Source of the DNA: JAQWQB01 sp047636995
Lineage (GTDB): Bacteria > Bacteroidota > Bacteroidia > Flavobacteriales_D > Sanyastnellaceae
DNA: 64,000 nt
Direction of reading: 5' to 3'
Assembly (NCBI GenBank): GCA_047636995.1
Contig: JBLIGQ010000012.1
Location: 1-64,000 of the forward strand
Shown: positions 42,932 to 51,906 of the stretch, one piece after another
Layout: each line of letters starts with the position of its first letter
Numbering within the stretch: the first letter of the stretch is position 1
Notes under the pieces: model-generated
The model's database searches: none
Seen by the model: the letters and a program-made list of their open reading frames with translations, nothing else
Told to the model about the DNA's origin: nothing
Position numbers and translations under genes: made by a program

Positions 42932-43316
42932 GAGAAATTTGCCAGAGAACTACCATTTCTCAAGTTGAAACAGCTCTTTCTCAGCTTTGCATTGCCCTTC
43001 CATCTGTTCAAAATAGCTCCCGATGAAGAGATTGCTGCGCTTCGCGAAAAACTAAAAGAAGACAAGACGTCTACCCAGGTTTTAAACACGCTCGTCAAAT
43101 ATGCAGGCATTCAAGAATCCTTGAGTTCGTAGCATTTTGTGTTGTAGGACATTGAACACGAAGTACCCATGGTACCATCAATTGAACTGCGCTCGGCAAA
43201 CGTAAACCCGATGAGCGAACAAGTTGACCACTTCACCTTTGAGGACCTAAAACTTACGACTACAAGCTAAAACCAGACGTTCACAAATCCAATGTTGACA
43301 GTGAAGTTATCCTTTC
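42932..43316 (+). pseudogene. Probable gene relics in the 42719-43382 intergenic stretch
   Basis: This 660-base gap has no complete gene. The plus strand shows coding-like pieces in changing frames. One runs from 42932 to a stop at 43132, includes LPFHLFKIAPDEEIAALREK and LNTLVKYAGIQE, and has no ATG at its head. A second short frame follows near 43170-43270. These look like the remains of one or more decayed genes. I do not recognise the family. A promoter for the next receptor gene lies at the right end. Confidence 0.3.
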
Positions 43317-43324
43317 TATCTTCG
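43295..43324 (+). promoter_or_regulatory. Probable promoter of the receptor-DUF4249 operon
   Basis: TTGA (43295-43298), 18 bases, then TATCTTCG (43317-43324): one mismatch in each Bacteroidota element. It gives a leader of about 55 bases before the ATG at 43383. Confidence 0.5.
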
Positions 43325-43382
43325 TTTCAAAAGCACGAAACTTCCTTCTTTATAGTTCTAAAGTTACCGTTCAACAAAATTC

Positions 43383-45734
43383 ATGAAACATCTTTTTTCT
43401 TTATTCATTGTCTTCTGGGGCTTATTGGCTTTCGGACAGTCTTCGAAAATCACCATTAGCGGAACACTCACAGACGCTAAAACAGGGGAAGAGCTTATTG
43501 GAGCAACTGTATTTGAAACGAAACAATTGGTTGGGGCGGGCTCCAATATTTACGGCTTTTACAGCCTTACATTAAACGCAGATTCCGTAGAGCTCATTTT
43601 TAGTTATGTTGGGTACCAGACTGAGAGGAAGAAGCTTTTACTTTCAAGCAGTCTTCGCCTCAATGTGGCCTTGTCACCAGGCACCTTGCTTGATGAGGCC
43701 ATTATTTCATCTGAACAAGGAGAGCAGATTCAAGAGCAAACTCAGATGAGCACCATGGATTTAGACATGCTCAAGGTAGAGCAACTCCCTGTTCTTTTGG
43801 GCGAACGGGACATCATGAAAACCATTCAACTTTTGCCTGGTGTTCAGTCAGGAACAGAAGGAGCCAGCGGACTATACGTTCGGGGTGGCGGACCTGACCA
43901 GAACCTCATCTTACTTGATGGTGTTCCTGTTTACAATGCCTCTCACCTTTTCGGTTTCTTTTCAGTCTTCAACTCAGATGCCATTCGAAATGTAGAAATC
44001 ATCAAAGGAGGCTTCCCCGCGCGCTATGGCGGAAGAACAAGTTCCGTTATAGATATCCGCATGAAAGAAGGGAACATGAAAGAGTTCCACGGCGAAGGCT
44101 CTATTGGAATTATAGCTTCAAAGCTGACTTTGCAAGGCCCAATCAAGAAAGATAAAACTTCATTTCTTGTAAGTGCCCGACGAACGTATATTGACCTACT
44201 GGCGAGACCTTTCATCTCAGCGGCAGGAAATGGGGAACGCGGGGGGTATTACTTCTATGATGTGAATGCAAAGCTCAACCATATCATCAATGCAGATAAC
44301 CGACTTTTCTTAAGTAGTTATTTCGGGAAAGATCGAGCCTATTTTGGTTTTGACAATAGCGATGTGGGTGATTTTCAGGAATCAAATGATGCCGAGCTAG
44401 CTTGGGGAAATCAAATTGTAGCATTGCGCTGGAACCACATTCACAATTCACGTGCTTTTAGTAATGTAACCGGCACTTATAGTAACTACGGCTTCTTAGT
44501 TGGCAATAAATTCACAAGCACAAGTCCTCTAGGTACTGAGAGAACTGAACTTCGCTATGAATCAGGCATTCGTGATTTTGGTGTTAAATGGGATCTTGAC
44601 TTTATTCCGTCTCCAAGTCAATACTGGAAAATGGGAGGTGGATATACCTACCACACCTTTACTCCAGGGATGAATGTCTTTGAAATTGAAAATCCGGAAG
44701 CCAGTCTTGATACTTCTTTTGGATCTAGCACGGTATACGCCCACGAGATTCAGGCTTACATTGAAAACGACTGGAAGATTACGGAAAAGCTGAAGATCAA
44801 TGTCGGCCTTCATTTTGGAGGCTTCTCTGTTAATGATAAATTCTACACTTCTCTTCAGCCAAGGTTGAGTGGAAGGTATTTGCTGAACGAAAAAACATCT
44901 ATCAAAGCCTCTTATGCTAGAATGACACAGTTCATTCACCTCCTCACAAACGTTTCAATTGGTCTACCTACAGATTTATGGCTCCCAGCAACAGACAATG
45001 TTCGTCCACAAGGAAGTGACCAAATAGCCTTGGGAATGGCCACAAGCCTGAAGAATAATTTTCAATTCTCTGCTGAGATCTATTACAAGTGGATGACCAA
45101 TTTAATTGAATATAAAGATGGAGCTTCGTTTCAAGGAAGTGGAGAAAACTGGGAGAACCTCGTAGAAGTTGGAAAAGGAAATGCCTACGGATTAGAATTG
45201 CTGCTGGAAAAGAAATCTGGAAAAATAACAGGCTGGGTTGGCTATACCTTAAGTTGGACTAACAGAGAGTTTGAAAATTTGAACTTCGGTGAACCATTCC
45301 CATATCGTTTTGACAGAAGGCATGATATTGGCCTTGCTTTGTCTTACCATATCAATGACCATATTGACATGGGATTTGTTTGGGTTTATGGGACAGGGAA
45401 TGCAGTTACACTTGGAACAACAACCTTTAGCACCTTGACGAATAACCCAAGTGTATTCGGAAACAATGAGTTGTTTTTCGCTCCTCCAGCTGAATACTTT
45501 GAAGAACGAAATGATTTCAGAATGCCCGCATATCACAGACTTGATGTAGGCATCAATTTGCACAAAGAAACCAAGTTTGGTGAACGCACATGGAGTTTCG
45601 GTCTATACAATATGTACAATAGACAAAACCCATTCTTTTTATACTTCGGTTCAAATGGCGCAGGCGAACAAGGTCTTTTTCAAATTAGTCTTTTCCCAGT
45701 TCTTCCTTCATTTACTTACTCTTTCAAATTTTAA
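43383..45734 (+). CDS. TonB-dependent receptor (carboxypeptidase-like domain, plug, barrel)
   Basis: A 783-residue outer-membrane receptor. Signal peptide ending LLAFGQ; CarboxypepD_reg-like domain (about 23-100; ISGTLTDAKTGEELIGATV, LIFSYVGYQ); plug (about 115-225; LGERDIMKTIQLLPGVQSG, GLYVRGGGPDQNLILLDGVP, IKGGFPARYGGRTSSVIDI); beta-barrel to the C-terminal Phe (FTYSFKF). It belongs to the subset always found with a DUF4249 lipoprotein, as here. The substrate is unknown. Confidence 0.94.
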   Translation: MKHLFSLFIVFWGLLAFGQSSKITISGTLTDAKTGEELIGATVFETKQLVGAGSNIYGFYSLTLNADSVELIFSYVGYQTERKKLLLSSSLRLNVALSPGTLLDEAIISSEQGEQIQEQTQMSTMDLDMLKVEQLPVLLGERDIMKTIQLLPGVQSGTEGASGLYVRGGGPDQNLILLDGVPVYNASHLFGFFSVFNSDAIRNVEIIKGGFPARYGGRTSSVIDIRMKEGNMKEFHGEGSIGIIASKLTLQGPIKKDKTSFLVSARRTYIDLLARPFISAAGNGERGGYYFYDVNAKLNHIINADNRLFLSSYFGKDRAYFGFDNSDVGDFQESNDAELAWGNQIVALRWNHIHNSRAFSNVTGTYSNYGFLVGNKFTSTSPLGTERTELRYESGIRDFGVKWDLDFIPSPSQYWKMGGGYTYHTFTPGMNVFEIENPEASLDTSFGSSTVYAHEIQAYIENDWKITEKLKINVGLHFGGFSVNDKFYTSLQPRLSGRYLLNEKTSIKASYARMTQFIHLLTNVSIGLPTDLWLPATDNVRPQGSDQIALGMATSLKNNFQFSAEIYYKWMTNLIEYKDGASFQGSGENWENLVEVGKGNAYGLELLLEKKSGKITGWVGYTLSWTNREFENLNFGEPFPYRFDRRHDIGLALSYHINDHIDMGFVWVYGTGNAVTLGTTTFSTLTNNPSVFGNNELFFAPPAEYFEERNDFRMPAYHRLDVGINLHKETKFGERTWSFGLYNMYNRQNPFFLYFGSNGAGEQGLFQISLFPVLPSFTYSFKF

Positions 45735-45737
45735 GAC

Positions 45738-46592
45738 ATGAACTATTTTCTTTTCACCTTGATCTGCTGCTTGAGTTTAACCTCCTGCCAAAAAGAGATT
45801 CCATTCGACATTGATGATGACGGAAAAAAGATCGTGCTCAACAGCTTCATTGGCCCAAACATGGAAAGTGTGGTTGTCTATTTATCTCAAAGCCAGAGCG
45901 TCATTAGCAGCACACCCATTCAGGTTATATCGAACGCAACGGTTCAGCTCTTTAAGAACGGCACTAATCTGGGTAACATGGTAAGTGACGGAGATGGTAA
46001 ATTCACTTTAGAACACACTCCAGAAGCAGGAGCAACTTACAGAGTAGAGGCTTCAGCTGAGGGACTAGATCCTGTTCACGCAGAAACAAGAATCCCAAAT
46101 GAGCCTGTAATTGCTTCGGTTAGTACTGCCGAATTGTTTGAGCAAGAATTCTCTTTTGAGTTGGTTCTTTCTGATAACGGAAATCAAGAGAATTATTACC
46201 AATTATTGATGGTTATACTTGATGACGTTGGCGGAAATCCTTCAATCATCAGTTTCTCAACGAACTCACCTCTGTTGGCCAATCAGGGCAACCCATTTGG
46301 CGGGGAGGAAGATGGTACAGAATACTTTTATACAGGTGCCTTCTTCACAGATGATGCCTTCAGCGGTGAAAGTATATCCCTTGACCTATCAGCATTTTAT
46401 ACTTCATCAACAACGGCCATACAATATCTAAGTTGTACTGAAGAATACTACCTCTACAAGCTCACCTTAGAAAATTTCTATGAAAACAATGATAATCCGT
46501 TTGCACAACCTGTTCAGATTTATTCAAATATTGAGGGCGGATTGGGAATCTTCGCCGGGTATTCTTTTGACCAAGTGAACATCTTCAATTGA
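45738..46592 (+). CDS. DUF4249 family lipoprotein
   Basis: A 284-residue lipoprotein with lipobox SLTSC (Cys near residue 17). IPFDIDDDGKKIVLNSFIGP and YRVEASAEGLDPVHAETRIPN fit DUF4249, a partner of TonB-dependent receptors thought to sit on the outer face of the outer membrane, similar in role to SusD. It begins 3 bases after the receptor gene ends, so the two are made together. Confidence 0.88.
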   Translation: MNYFLFTLICCLSLTSCQKEIPFDIDDDGKKIVLNSFIGPNMESVVVYLSQSQSVISSTPIQVISNATVQLFKNGTNLGNMVSDGDGKFTLEHTPEAGATYRVEASAEGLDPVHAETRIPNEPVIASVSTAELFEQEFSFELVLSDNGNQENYYQLLMVILDDVGGNPSIISFSTNSPLLANQGNPFGGEEDGTEYFYTGAFFTDDAFSGESISLDLSAFYTSSTTAIQYLSCTEEYYLYKLTLENFYENNDNPFAQPVQIYSNIEGGLGIFAGYSFDQVNIFN

Positions 46593-46666
46593 TCCCGTTT
46601 TTTTTTAGATTCCAAGACGCACTCCAAGTGCAAATTGCCATCTTTGTGCAATCTATAGTTGTTAGA

Positions 46667-47524
46667 ATGAGATTAGTACTGTTGATCATGGCTGTTTTTA
46701 CTGTTGGCGCTAGCGTGAGTGCACAAACGCCATTGACGAAAAAAAACAATAAAGGAAGGTTTTACGCCTATTGGGGCTGGAACCGTGCATTGTATTCTAA
46801 CTCAGACATTCATTTCACGGGGGACGGTTACGACTTCACTCTTTTGGGAGTGCGTGCCAATGATCGTCAAAGTGAATTTGGTTTAACCCCTTTTTTTCAA
46901 CTTGGAACCATTACCATTCCACAAACGAATTTTCGTCTGGGCTACTATTTTAATGATAAATGGAGTGTCTCAGGAGCTGATGACCACATGAAGTATGTGA
47001 TGGTCAAGAACCAGACGGCCGTTATTGATGGCTCTATTTCAGGCTCTAACACAGATTATGACGGAGATTACAATGAAGACCACTTATTGCTTTCCCCTGA
47101 TTTCCTCCGCTACGAACACACCGATGGCTTGAACTACATAAATGTAGAATTGAGAAGGCATTTTGAAGTTTACAATTATAAAAATTTAAACAAATTTTCT
47201 GTAAATGCATTTGCAGGTGGCGGACTAGGCTTTCTGATGCCTAAAACCAATGCTACTTTACTTGCGAATGAGCGCCATGATGAATTTCATCTTGCAGGAT
47301 GGGGAAGTGGCTTGGTGGCAGGATTAGACCTCACTTTCTGGCAAGTTTTCTTTGTACAAATAGAAACCAAGGGAGGTTACATTTCAATGCCTAACATTCG
47401 GACTACCCAATTTAAAGCAGACAAAGCGAGTCAGAATTTCTTCTACTGGCAGTCTGTATTTTGTTTTGGAGGCAAATTCGGATTCAACAAAAAGGAAAAA
47501 TCTGTTATTCCCGCAATAAAGTAA
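46667..47524 (+). CDS. Outer-membrane beta-barrel-like protein
   Basis: A 285-residue protein with a signal peptide ending ASVSAQ. NKGRFYAYWGWNRALYSNSDIHFTG and alternating hydrophobic strands suggest a small beta-barrel; the tail FFYWQSVFCFGGKFGFNKKE resembles an outer-membrane ending. The ATG at 46667 is chosen because the longer frame from 46589 lacks a proper signal peptide. It follows the receptor-lipoprotein pair by about 75 bases and may be in the same operon. Confidence 0.72.
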   Translation: MRLVLLIMAVFTVGASVSAQTPLTKKNNKGRFYAYWGWNRALYSNSDIHFTGDGYDFTLLGVRANDRQSEFGLTPFFQLGTITIPQTNFRLGYYFNDKWSVSGADDHMKYVMVKNQTAVIDGSISGSNTDYDGDYNEDHLLLSPDFLRYEHTDGLNYINVELRRHFEVYNYKNLNKFSVNAFAGGGLGFLMPKTNATLLANERHDEFHLAGWGSGLVAGLDLTFWQVFFVQIETKGGYISMPNIRTTQFKADKASQNFFYWQSVFCFGGKFGFNKKEKSVIPAIK

Positions 47525-47557
47525 AGTTGTAAATTGATCTCTAACCAAAAAGGAATC

Positions 47558-47896
47558 ATGGCTTACAACGAATTTCTTGCAGACCGCATTCGACGGTTTT
47601 TCTCAGATCAAAAAGTCCCTACGAAAGAACAGAAAATGATGGGAGGCCTCTGCTTCATGGTAGATGATAAAATGTGCTGTGGGGTTGTAGGAGATGAGTT
47701 CATGGGACGCATTGGCGAAGCATCAGAACGCGACATGCAAGACCTGGAAGGTTGCAGACCAATGGATTTTGCGGGAAAACGAATGAGAGGCTATGTCTTT
47801 GTTTCTGCTGAAGGAGTAGACAACGAAGATGATCTTGATCAATGGTTAGAAGCGTGTCTAGACTTCAACCCAAGGGCAGAATCAAGCAAGATATAG
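47558..47896 (+). CDS. TfoX/Sxy N-terminal-domain protein
   Basis: A 112-residue protein. MAYNEFLADRIRRFF, then MMGGLCFMVDDKMCCGVV and MDFAGKRMRGYVFVSAEG match the TfoX N-terminal domain. In Proteobacteria the full-length protein controls competence; the single-domain form has no known function. The ATG at 47558 is preceded by AAAAAGGA, a good ribosome-binding site for this organism, which decides the start. Confidence 0.82.
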   Translation: MAYNEFLADRIRRFFSDQKVPTKEQKMMGGLCFMVDDKMCCGVVGDEFMGRIGEASERDMQDLEGCRPMDFAGKRMRGYVFVSAEGVDNEDDLDQWLEACLDFNPRAESSKI

Positions 47897-47957
47897 CACT
47901 CAATCATCAATATATTTATTTAATTTTCAGCTACTTACGCTTTGTTTTCTGCAATGC

Positions 47958-47989
47958 TTGGAAGTAATAGATAAACTTAAATATCTTTG
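47958..47989 (+). promoter_or_regulatory. Promoter of tRNA-Leu gene
   Basis: TTGG (47958-47961), 20 bases, and TATCTTTG (47982-47989) match the Bacteroidota consensus. It lies about 23 bases before the tRNA. Confidence 0.7.
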
Positions 47990-48012
47990 CGCCTTGCTCA
48001 ACCCAATATTTC

Positions 48013-48098
48013 GCCCGGATGGTGGAATTGGTAGACACGCAGGACTTAAAATCCTGTGGTCAGTAATGGCCGTGCGGGTTCGACCCCCGCTCCGGGTA
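48013..48098 (+). tRNA. tRNA-Leu (UAA)
   Basis: The 86-base cloverleaf has acceptor arms GCCCGGA/TCCGGGT, D arm GGTGGAATTGGTAGACAC, anticodon arm CAGGA-CTTAAAA-TCCTG (anticodon TAA), a long variable arm as in all type II leucine tRNAs, and the T arm GCGGGTTCGACCCCCGC. The sequence after the acceptor stem reads ACA, so CCA is probably added enzymatically. Confidence 0.95.
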
Positions 48099-48101
48099 CA
48101 G

Positions 48102-48135
48102 AAAGCCTTGTAGTTTTAGACTGCAGGGCTTTTTT
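48102..48135 (+). terminator. Terminator of tRNA-Leu
   Basis: Stem AAGCCTTGTAG/CTGCAGGGCTT (11 pairs, two of them G-U) with a T run follows the tRNA within 4 bases. The 290 bases from 48136 to 48426 hold no supported gene; a 59-codon frame (48212-48391) is noted separately. Confidence 0.8.
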
Positions 48136-48426
48136 GTTGTCGCTCAGCAATGACTGAAGTAACCCACATCCATTACTCTTCCTCATTGCTATTAGATAAA
48201 TACCAGACGAAATGGGAGAAACAAGAAATAGCATGGAGCAATTGCCAGCAAGCCGCATAGACCTATGTCTCTTTTTTGTTCTGCTAAATGAGCGGTTCCT
48301 TAAGTTTCACGAAAAAAATGTAGAAGGACTAGTCCAAAAACCAAAGGCTCAAAAGCAAGTTGCAAATGCATCGCTTTCGCGCATGGCATGACTAACCCTG
48401 AAACCTCACATCAAAATATTGGAAAC

Positions 48427-48455
48427 AAAAAAGCCACTCTTTCGAGTGGCTTTTA
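48427..48455 (-). terminator. Terminator of tRNA-Gly
   Basis: The perfect hairpin AAAAGCCACTC-TTTC-GAGTGGCTTTT lies just past the 3' end of the minus-strand tRNA-Gly and ends in T on that strand. Confidence 0.85.
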
Positions 48456-48460
48456 TCTTG

Positions 48461-48532
48461 AGCGAGAAACGAGATTCGAACTCGCGACCCCAACCTTGGC
48501 AAGGTTGTGCTCTACCACTGAGCTATTCTCGC
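48461..48532 (-). tRNA. tRNA-Gly (GCC)
   Basis: The minus strand folds as a 72-base tRNA: acceptor GCGAGAA/TTCTCGC with discriminator T, D arm TAGCTCAGTGGTAGAGCA, anticodon loop TTGCCAA (anticodon GCC), T arm GCGAGTTCGAATCTCGT. No CCA is encoded. Confidence 0.96.
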
Positions 48533-48562
48533 GTGGTGCATTAATCTGCTCAAGAGCGGGAG

Positions 48563-48592
48563 CAAATTTAACACATATTTTTATTCTGTCAA
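48563..48592 (-). promoter_or_regulatory. Promoter of tRNA-Gly gene
   Basis: The minus strand has TTGA (48589-48592), 18 bases, then TAAATTTG (48563-48570), 30 bases before the tRNA. Both elements fit the Bacteroidota promoter. Confidence 0.65.
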
Positions 48593-48634
48593 GCAAGTAT
48601 GCAAAATGAGGTGTGCTTTTTTTCTCTAAAGGCG

Positions 48635-49870
48635 TTAAACTAGTTCGTTTTCAGCTAAATAGGAAACAACTTGAAGTGTAGCTCCTGATCGCTCAGCAAC
48701 ATATGCTTTTGCTTTCGCTCCTCTCTCCTTCCGCTGAACATCATCACTCACAAGGGATTCCAGCACATTCGTCAATTTATGCGGTTCTTGAACGCAAACG
48801 GCTCCCCCATTTGCGATAAGCCCTTTAGCTTCTATGAATTTCTCATAATTGGGACCAAAAACAACCGGGACTCCATATACAGCAGCTTCCAATGTATTGT
48901 GAATTCCAGCACCAAATCCTCCTCCTATTAATGCAATGTCTGCTTCGCGAAAAATGCGACTTAATAGCCCCATCTGGTCAACGAGTAAAACTTGCCTTGA
49001 TTCAGCTATCCCTCTATTTATTCCTGAAAACCGCGAAATCATGTTTCCAAACGAAGCTTCTATTTGCTGCAAATGACCTTCGCCAATTTCATGGGGAACA
49101 ATCACTAATTTGACAGATGGATTCCCTTTCGCAAAAGTTAACAATGCCTTTTCTTCAGGCCCCCAGCTGCTGCCTGCAACAACACATACTGATTCACCTT
49201 TGAAGGTTTTAACCATTTCAACCGAAAAGGAATGTGCTGCGATATCTAGCACACGGTCAAAACGTGTGTCACCACTCAAATCAGCAGAGATCCCAATTTG
49301 CTTCGCCAAAACACAACTCTCTTCATTTTGCATAAAGGCGTGAGAAAAAGCTTTCATTCTTGAACGAAACCAACCACCGTATGGCTTTAAAAACACATGC
49401 GAAGGACGAAAAATCCCGCTCACAAGCACTGTTGGAACGTTCTTCTGCTTTAAGACTCCAAGTAAATTCATCCAGAACTCATACTTGACGAAAAGTGCTA
49501 CTCTCGGATTGAGCAACTGAACAAAATCAACCGCATTTTTCTGGGTATCTAAGGGCAGGTATAAAACCACATCAGCTCCTTCCCAGTCTTTACGCATCTC
49601 AAAACCAGACGGGGAAAAAAAAGTAAGTACAATTGGTGTTTCAGGAAAACGCTTGCGCAATGCTTCAAGGACCGGTCTGCCCTGTTCGAATTCACCAAGC
49701 GATGCACTATGAAGCCAGATAGGACGCTCAATACCGCGCAGCTTTTCAGCGTACTGATTGCGCCAATCTTTTCGCCCTGAAATCCACAGCTTTGCTTTTG
49801 GGTTGAACAAGGCTGCCAGACGTAAGATCAAGCCATAAAAGTAAATACCGAACTGATAAAAAAAACCCAT
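48635..49870 (-). CDS. waaA: 3-deoxy-D-manno-octulosonic acid (Kdo) transferase
   Basis: A 411-residue membrane-associated GT30 glycosyltransferase that adds Kdo to lipid A. Family motifs: SASLGEFEQGRPVLEALRK near the N terminus with the catalytic Glu, VLTFFSPSGFE, LPLDT, FVKYEFWMN and the donor-site GGGFGAGIHNTLEAAVYGVPVVFGP. One N-terminal hydrophobic helix anchors it. The ATG at 49870 overlaps the stop of the upstream outer-membrane protein gene as TGATG, which favours it over the frame reaching 49921. Confidence 0.94.
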   Translation of the reverse strand: MGFFYQFGIYFYGLILRLAALFNPKAKLWISGRKDWRNQYAEKLRGIERPIWLHSASLGEFEQGRPVLEALRKRFPETPIVLTFFSPSGFEMRKDWEGADVVLYLPLDTQKNAVDFVQLLNPRVALFVKYEFWMNLLGVLKQKNVPTVLVSGIFRPSHVFLKPYGGWFRSRMKAFSHAFMQNEESCVLAKQIGISADLSGDTRFDRVLDIAAHSFSVEMVKTFKGESVCVVAGSSWGPEEKALLTFAKGNPSVKLVIVPHEIGEGHLQQIEASFGNMISRFSGINRGIAESRQVLLVDQMGLLSRIFREADIALIGGGFGAGIHNTLEAAVYGVPVVFGPNYEKFIEAKGLIANGGAVCVQEPHKLTNVLESLVSDDVQRKERGAKAKAYVAERSGATLQVVSYLAENELV

Positions 49871-50658
49871 CAATCGTAGTAAAATTCTCTTCCTGTACGT
49901 TTGTACATATGAATTACCCACCCCACTTTAAAGCCATAAAGAATATCTGTTCTGGGAGCATTATCTTTTACCTGAGTGTCAAAGTTCAGCTCTCTTCGTC
50001 CCCTTGTGAATCCTTCATAAAACTCGAATCCCGCGTAAAAATTCGAAAGCTTGTTATCGCTCATATGGAAGTAGCCTAAAAACTGACTAAAAACAATTCC
50101 ATTGGTCAACCGATCATACCCTTTGATGTACTCCCCTTCAAGTTGAGTAACAAGATCTTCTTGCGTCTCAAGTCGAATCTTATGCTGCATCAATCCGACA
50201 CCGCCTTTGATCATGATACCTGAATTCGGATTGGAATTTTTCAATGAGAGAATCTTTCCAACGTTCACAGTGGTGATTGACCCTCTTTCTAGAATCAGCA
50301 CTTTTGCCAAACCGCCTTCATTGTTTATGATGAATCCTCCATCAGTGGTGAGGTTTTGCATTAGCCCTTCTTCATTCACTTGCTTCCCGAAGAGGTAGCT
50401 CCACTCAGCTCCAAAAATCCAGTTTTTCTTTGTTTTCAAATGAAAAGCCAATCCAACTGCAGAATTCACGCCGAAACGCTGTTCCATATCGGCTGCTGGA
50501 AGTTGCAAACCATAGTTGAAACTAATGTGAGGACTGAAAACCACAGAATCGCGAACGTTACGCTGTGCAGAAGCTGAATTAGAAATCAGAAAAAACCCAA
50601 CGCTCACGAACAAAGCGAACATGGTAGGGCATAGCGTGCAGATGTAAAGGTTTCTCAT
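49870..50658 (-). CDS. Outer-membrane beta-barrel-like protein, cofactor of unknown role
   Basis: A 262-residue exported protein with a signal peptide ending NSASAQ and an N-terminal hydrophobic run. PHISFNYGLQLPAADMEQRFG, IFGAEWSYLFGKQVNE and the Tyr-rich ending suggest a small beta-barrel. I do not recognise a named family, but similar genes sit beside waaA in other Bacteroidota by my recollection. ATG at 50658 is preferred; others at 50679 and 50622 are possible. It is coupled to waaA by a TGATG overlap. Confidence 0.65.
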   Translation of the reverse strand: MRNLYICTLCPTMFALFVSVGFFLISNSASAQRNVRDSVVFSPHISFNYGLQLPAADMEQRFGVNSAVGLAFHLKTKKNWIFGAEWSYLFGKQVNEEGLMQNLTTDGGFIINNEGGLAKVLILERGSITTVNVGKILSLKNSNPNSGIMIKGGVGLMQHKIRLETQEDLVTQLEGEYIKGYDRLTNGIVFSQFLGYFHMSDNKLSNFYAGFEFYEGFTRGRRELNFDTQVKDNAPRTDILYGFKVGWVIHMYKRTGREFYYD

Positions 50659-50730
50659 AGAAAGAATTAACAAGTTCAAATTTAGGTCAAATCCTACTTC
50701 CTACAAAGGATGCAAGTGCACTAAATGGCT

Positions 50731-50738
50731 TATATTTG
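50731..50738 (+). promoter_or_regulatory. -7 box of the nucleotide-sugar operon
   Basis: TATATTTG matches the TAnnTTTG consensus, 25 bases before the aminotransferase ATG at 50764. No clear -33 element is seen. It supports 50764 as the start rather than the in-frame ATG at 50725. Confidence 0.45.
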
Positions 50739-50763
50739 CATCGATTTTGAGCTATCGTTATTT

Positions 50764-51906
50764 ATGAGTGACATTCAAATGGTTGACCTTAATGGTCAAT
50801 ATCAACACATACAAACGGAAATCGACCAAGCAGTTTTGGACGTGATTCGTTCTACAGCGTACATCAATGGTCCTGAAGTAAAGTCTTTTCAGTCTGAACT
50901 GGAAACGTACTTGAACATCAAACACGTTATACCTTGCGCTAACGGAACAGATGCCTTGCAAATTGCCATGATGGCCTTGGATTTAAAACCAGGAGATGAA
51001 GTAATTACTCCCAATTTCACGTTCATCGCAACTGTGGAGGTAATTGCACTTCTTGGACTGAAGCCTGTAATTGTAGAAGTGGATCCACATACTTTCAACA
51101 TGGATCCAGAGGCGGTCAAAGCGGCCATCACATCAAAAACCAAAGTAATTGCGCCTGTGCATCTATTCGGACAGTGTGCAGATATGGACTCAATTTTGGC
51201 CATTGCTAAGGAACACAACCTTTTTGTAATAGAAGATACGGCACAGGCTATTTCTTCGCATTATACATTGGGAAATGGCGACACGCACAGAGCGGGAACC
51301 ATGGGTGATTTTGGATGTACAAGCTTTTTCCCATCAAAAAATTTAGGCTGTTTTGGAGATGGAGGAGCGCTTTACACAAACAATGATGAGCTTGCTGAAA
51401 AAGCGAGGCAAGTAGCAAACCACGGAATGAAAGTGCGCTACCATCATGATTTTGTTGGTGTAAACTCTAGGCTTGACAGTATACAAGCTGCAATCCTGCG
51501 CATCAAACTTCGTCACCTGGATTCATACTGCCAAGCTCGAATCAACGCAGCTGACTTTTACGACCAAGCTTTCGCTAACATCGAAGAACTGCAAACACCC
51601 GTTCGCGACAGCAAATCAACACACACGTTTCATCAGTACACGCTGAAAACGAAAAAAATTGATAGAACAGGGCTCCAAAGTCACCTCATGAGCCAAGGAA
51701 TCCCTGCAATGATATACTACCCAATTCCTCTGCACGTTCAAGTAGCGTTCAAAGACTTGGGCTATCAAAAGGGAGATTTCCCGGTAACAGAACAATTGTG
51801 CCTCGAGGTAATTAGCTTGCCAATGCACACTGAACTATCAGAAGAACAGCTTGTTCGCATCACGTCAGCTGTAATCGAATACATTGAACAACACCGAACA
51901 TCATGA
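50764..51906 (+). CDS. DegT/DnrJ-type sugar aminotransferase (WbpE-like)
   Basis: A 380-residue PLP-dependent enzyme. MVDLNGQYQHIQTEIDQAV, NGTDALQIAMMALDL, EDTAQA and TSFFPSKNLGCFGDGGAL (with the PLP-binding Lys) are typical. Closest in pattern to WbpE, which transfers an amino group to UDP-3-keto-GlcNAcA in the pathway to UDP-2,3-diacetamido sugars. It is the first gene of the operon and overlaps the dehydrogenase gene by 4 bases. Confidence 0.88.
   Translation: MSDIQMVDLNGQYQHIQTEIDQAVLDVIRSTAYINGPEVKSFQSELETYLNIKHVIPCANGTDALQIAMMALDLKPGDEVITPNFTFIATVEVIALLGLKPVIVEVDPHTFNMDPEAVKAAITSKTKVIAPVHLFGQCADMDSILAIAKEHNLFVIEDTAQAISSHYTLGNGDTHRAGTMGDFGCTSFFPSKNLGCFGDGGALYTNNDELAEKARQVANHGMKVRYHHDFVGVNSRLDSIQAAILRIKLRHLDSYCQARINAADFYDQAFANIEELQTPVRDSKSTHTFHQYTLKTKKIDRTGLQSHLMSQGIPAMIYYPIPLHVQVAFKDLGYQKGDFPVTEQLCLEVISLPMHTELSEEQLVRITSAVIEYIEQHRTS

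Noticed and set aside
42901..43110. A 69-codon minus-strand frame in the decayed gap
   Set aside because: Ser-rich composition typical of antisense frames; the plus-strand relic explains the coding-like signal better.
48046..48258. A minus-strand frame covering the tRNA-Leu gene
   Set aside because: It runs antisense through the tRNA, and the coding-like residues come from the tRNA itself.
48388..48609. A plus-strand frame covering the tRNA-Gly gene
   Set aside because: Its sequence is the antisense of the tRNA, a known false-positive pattern.
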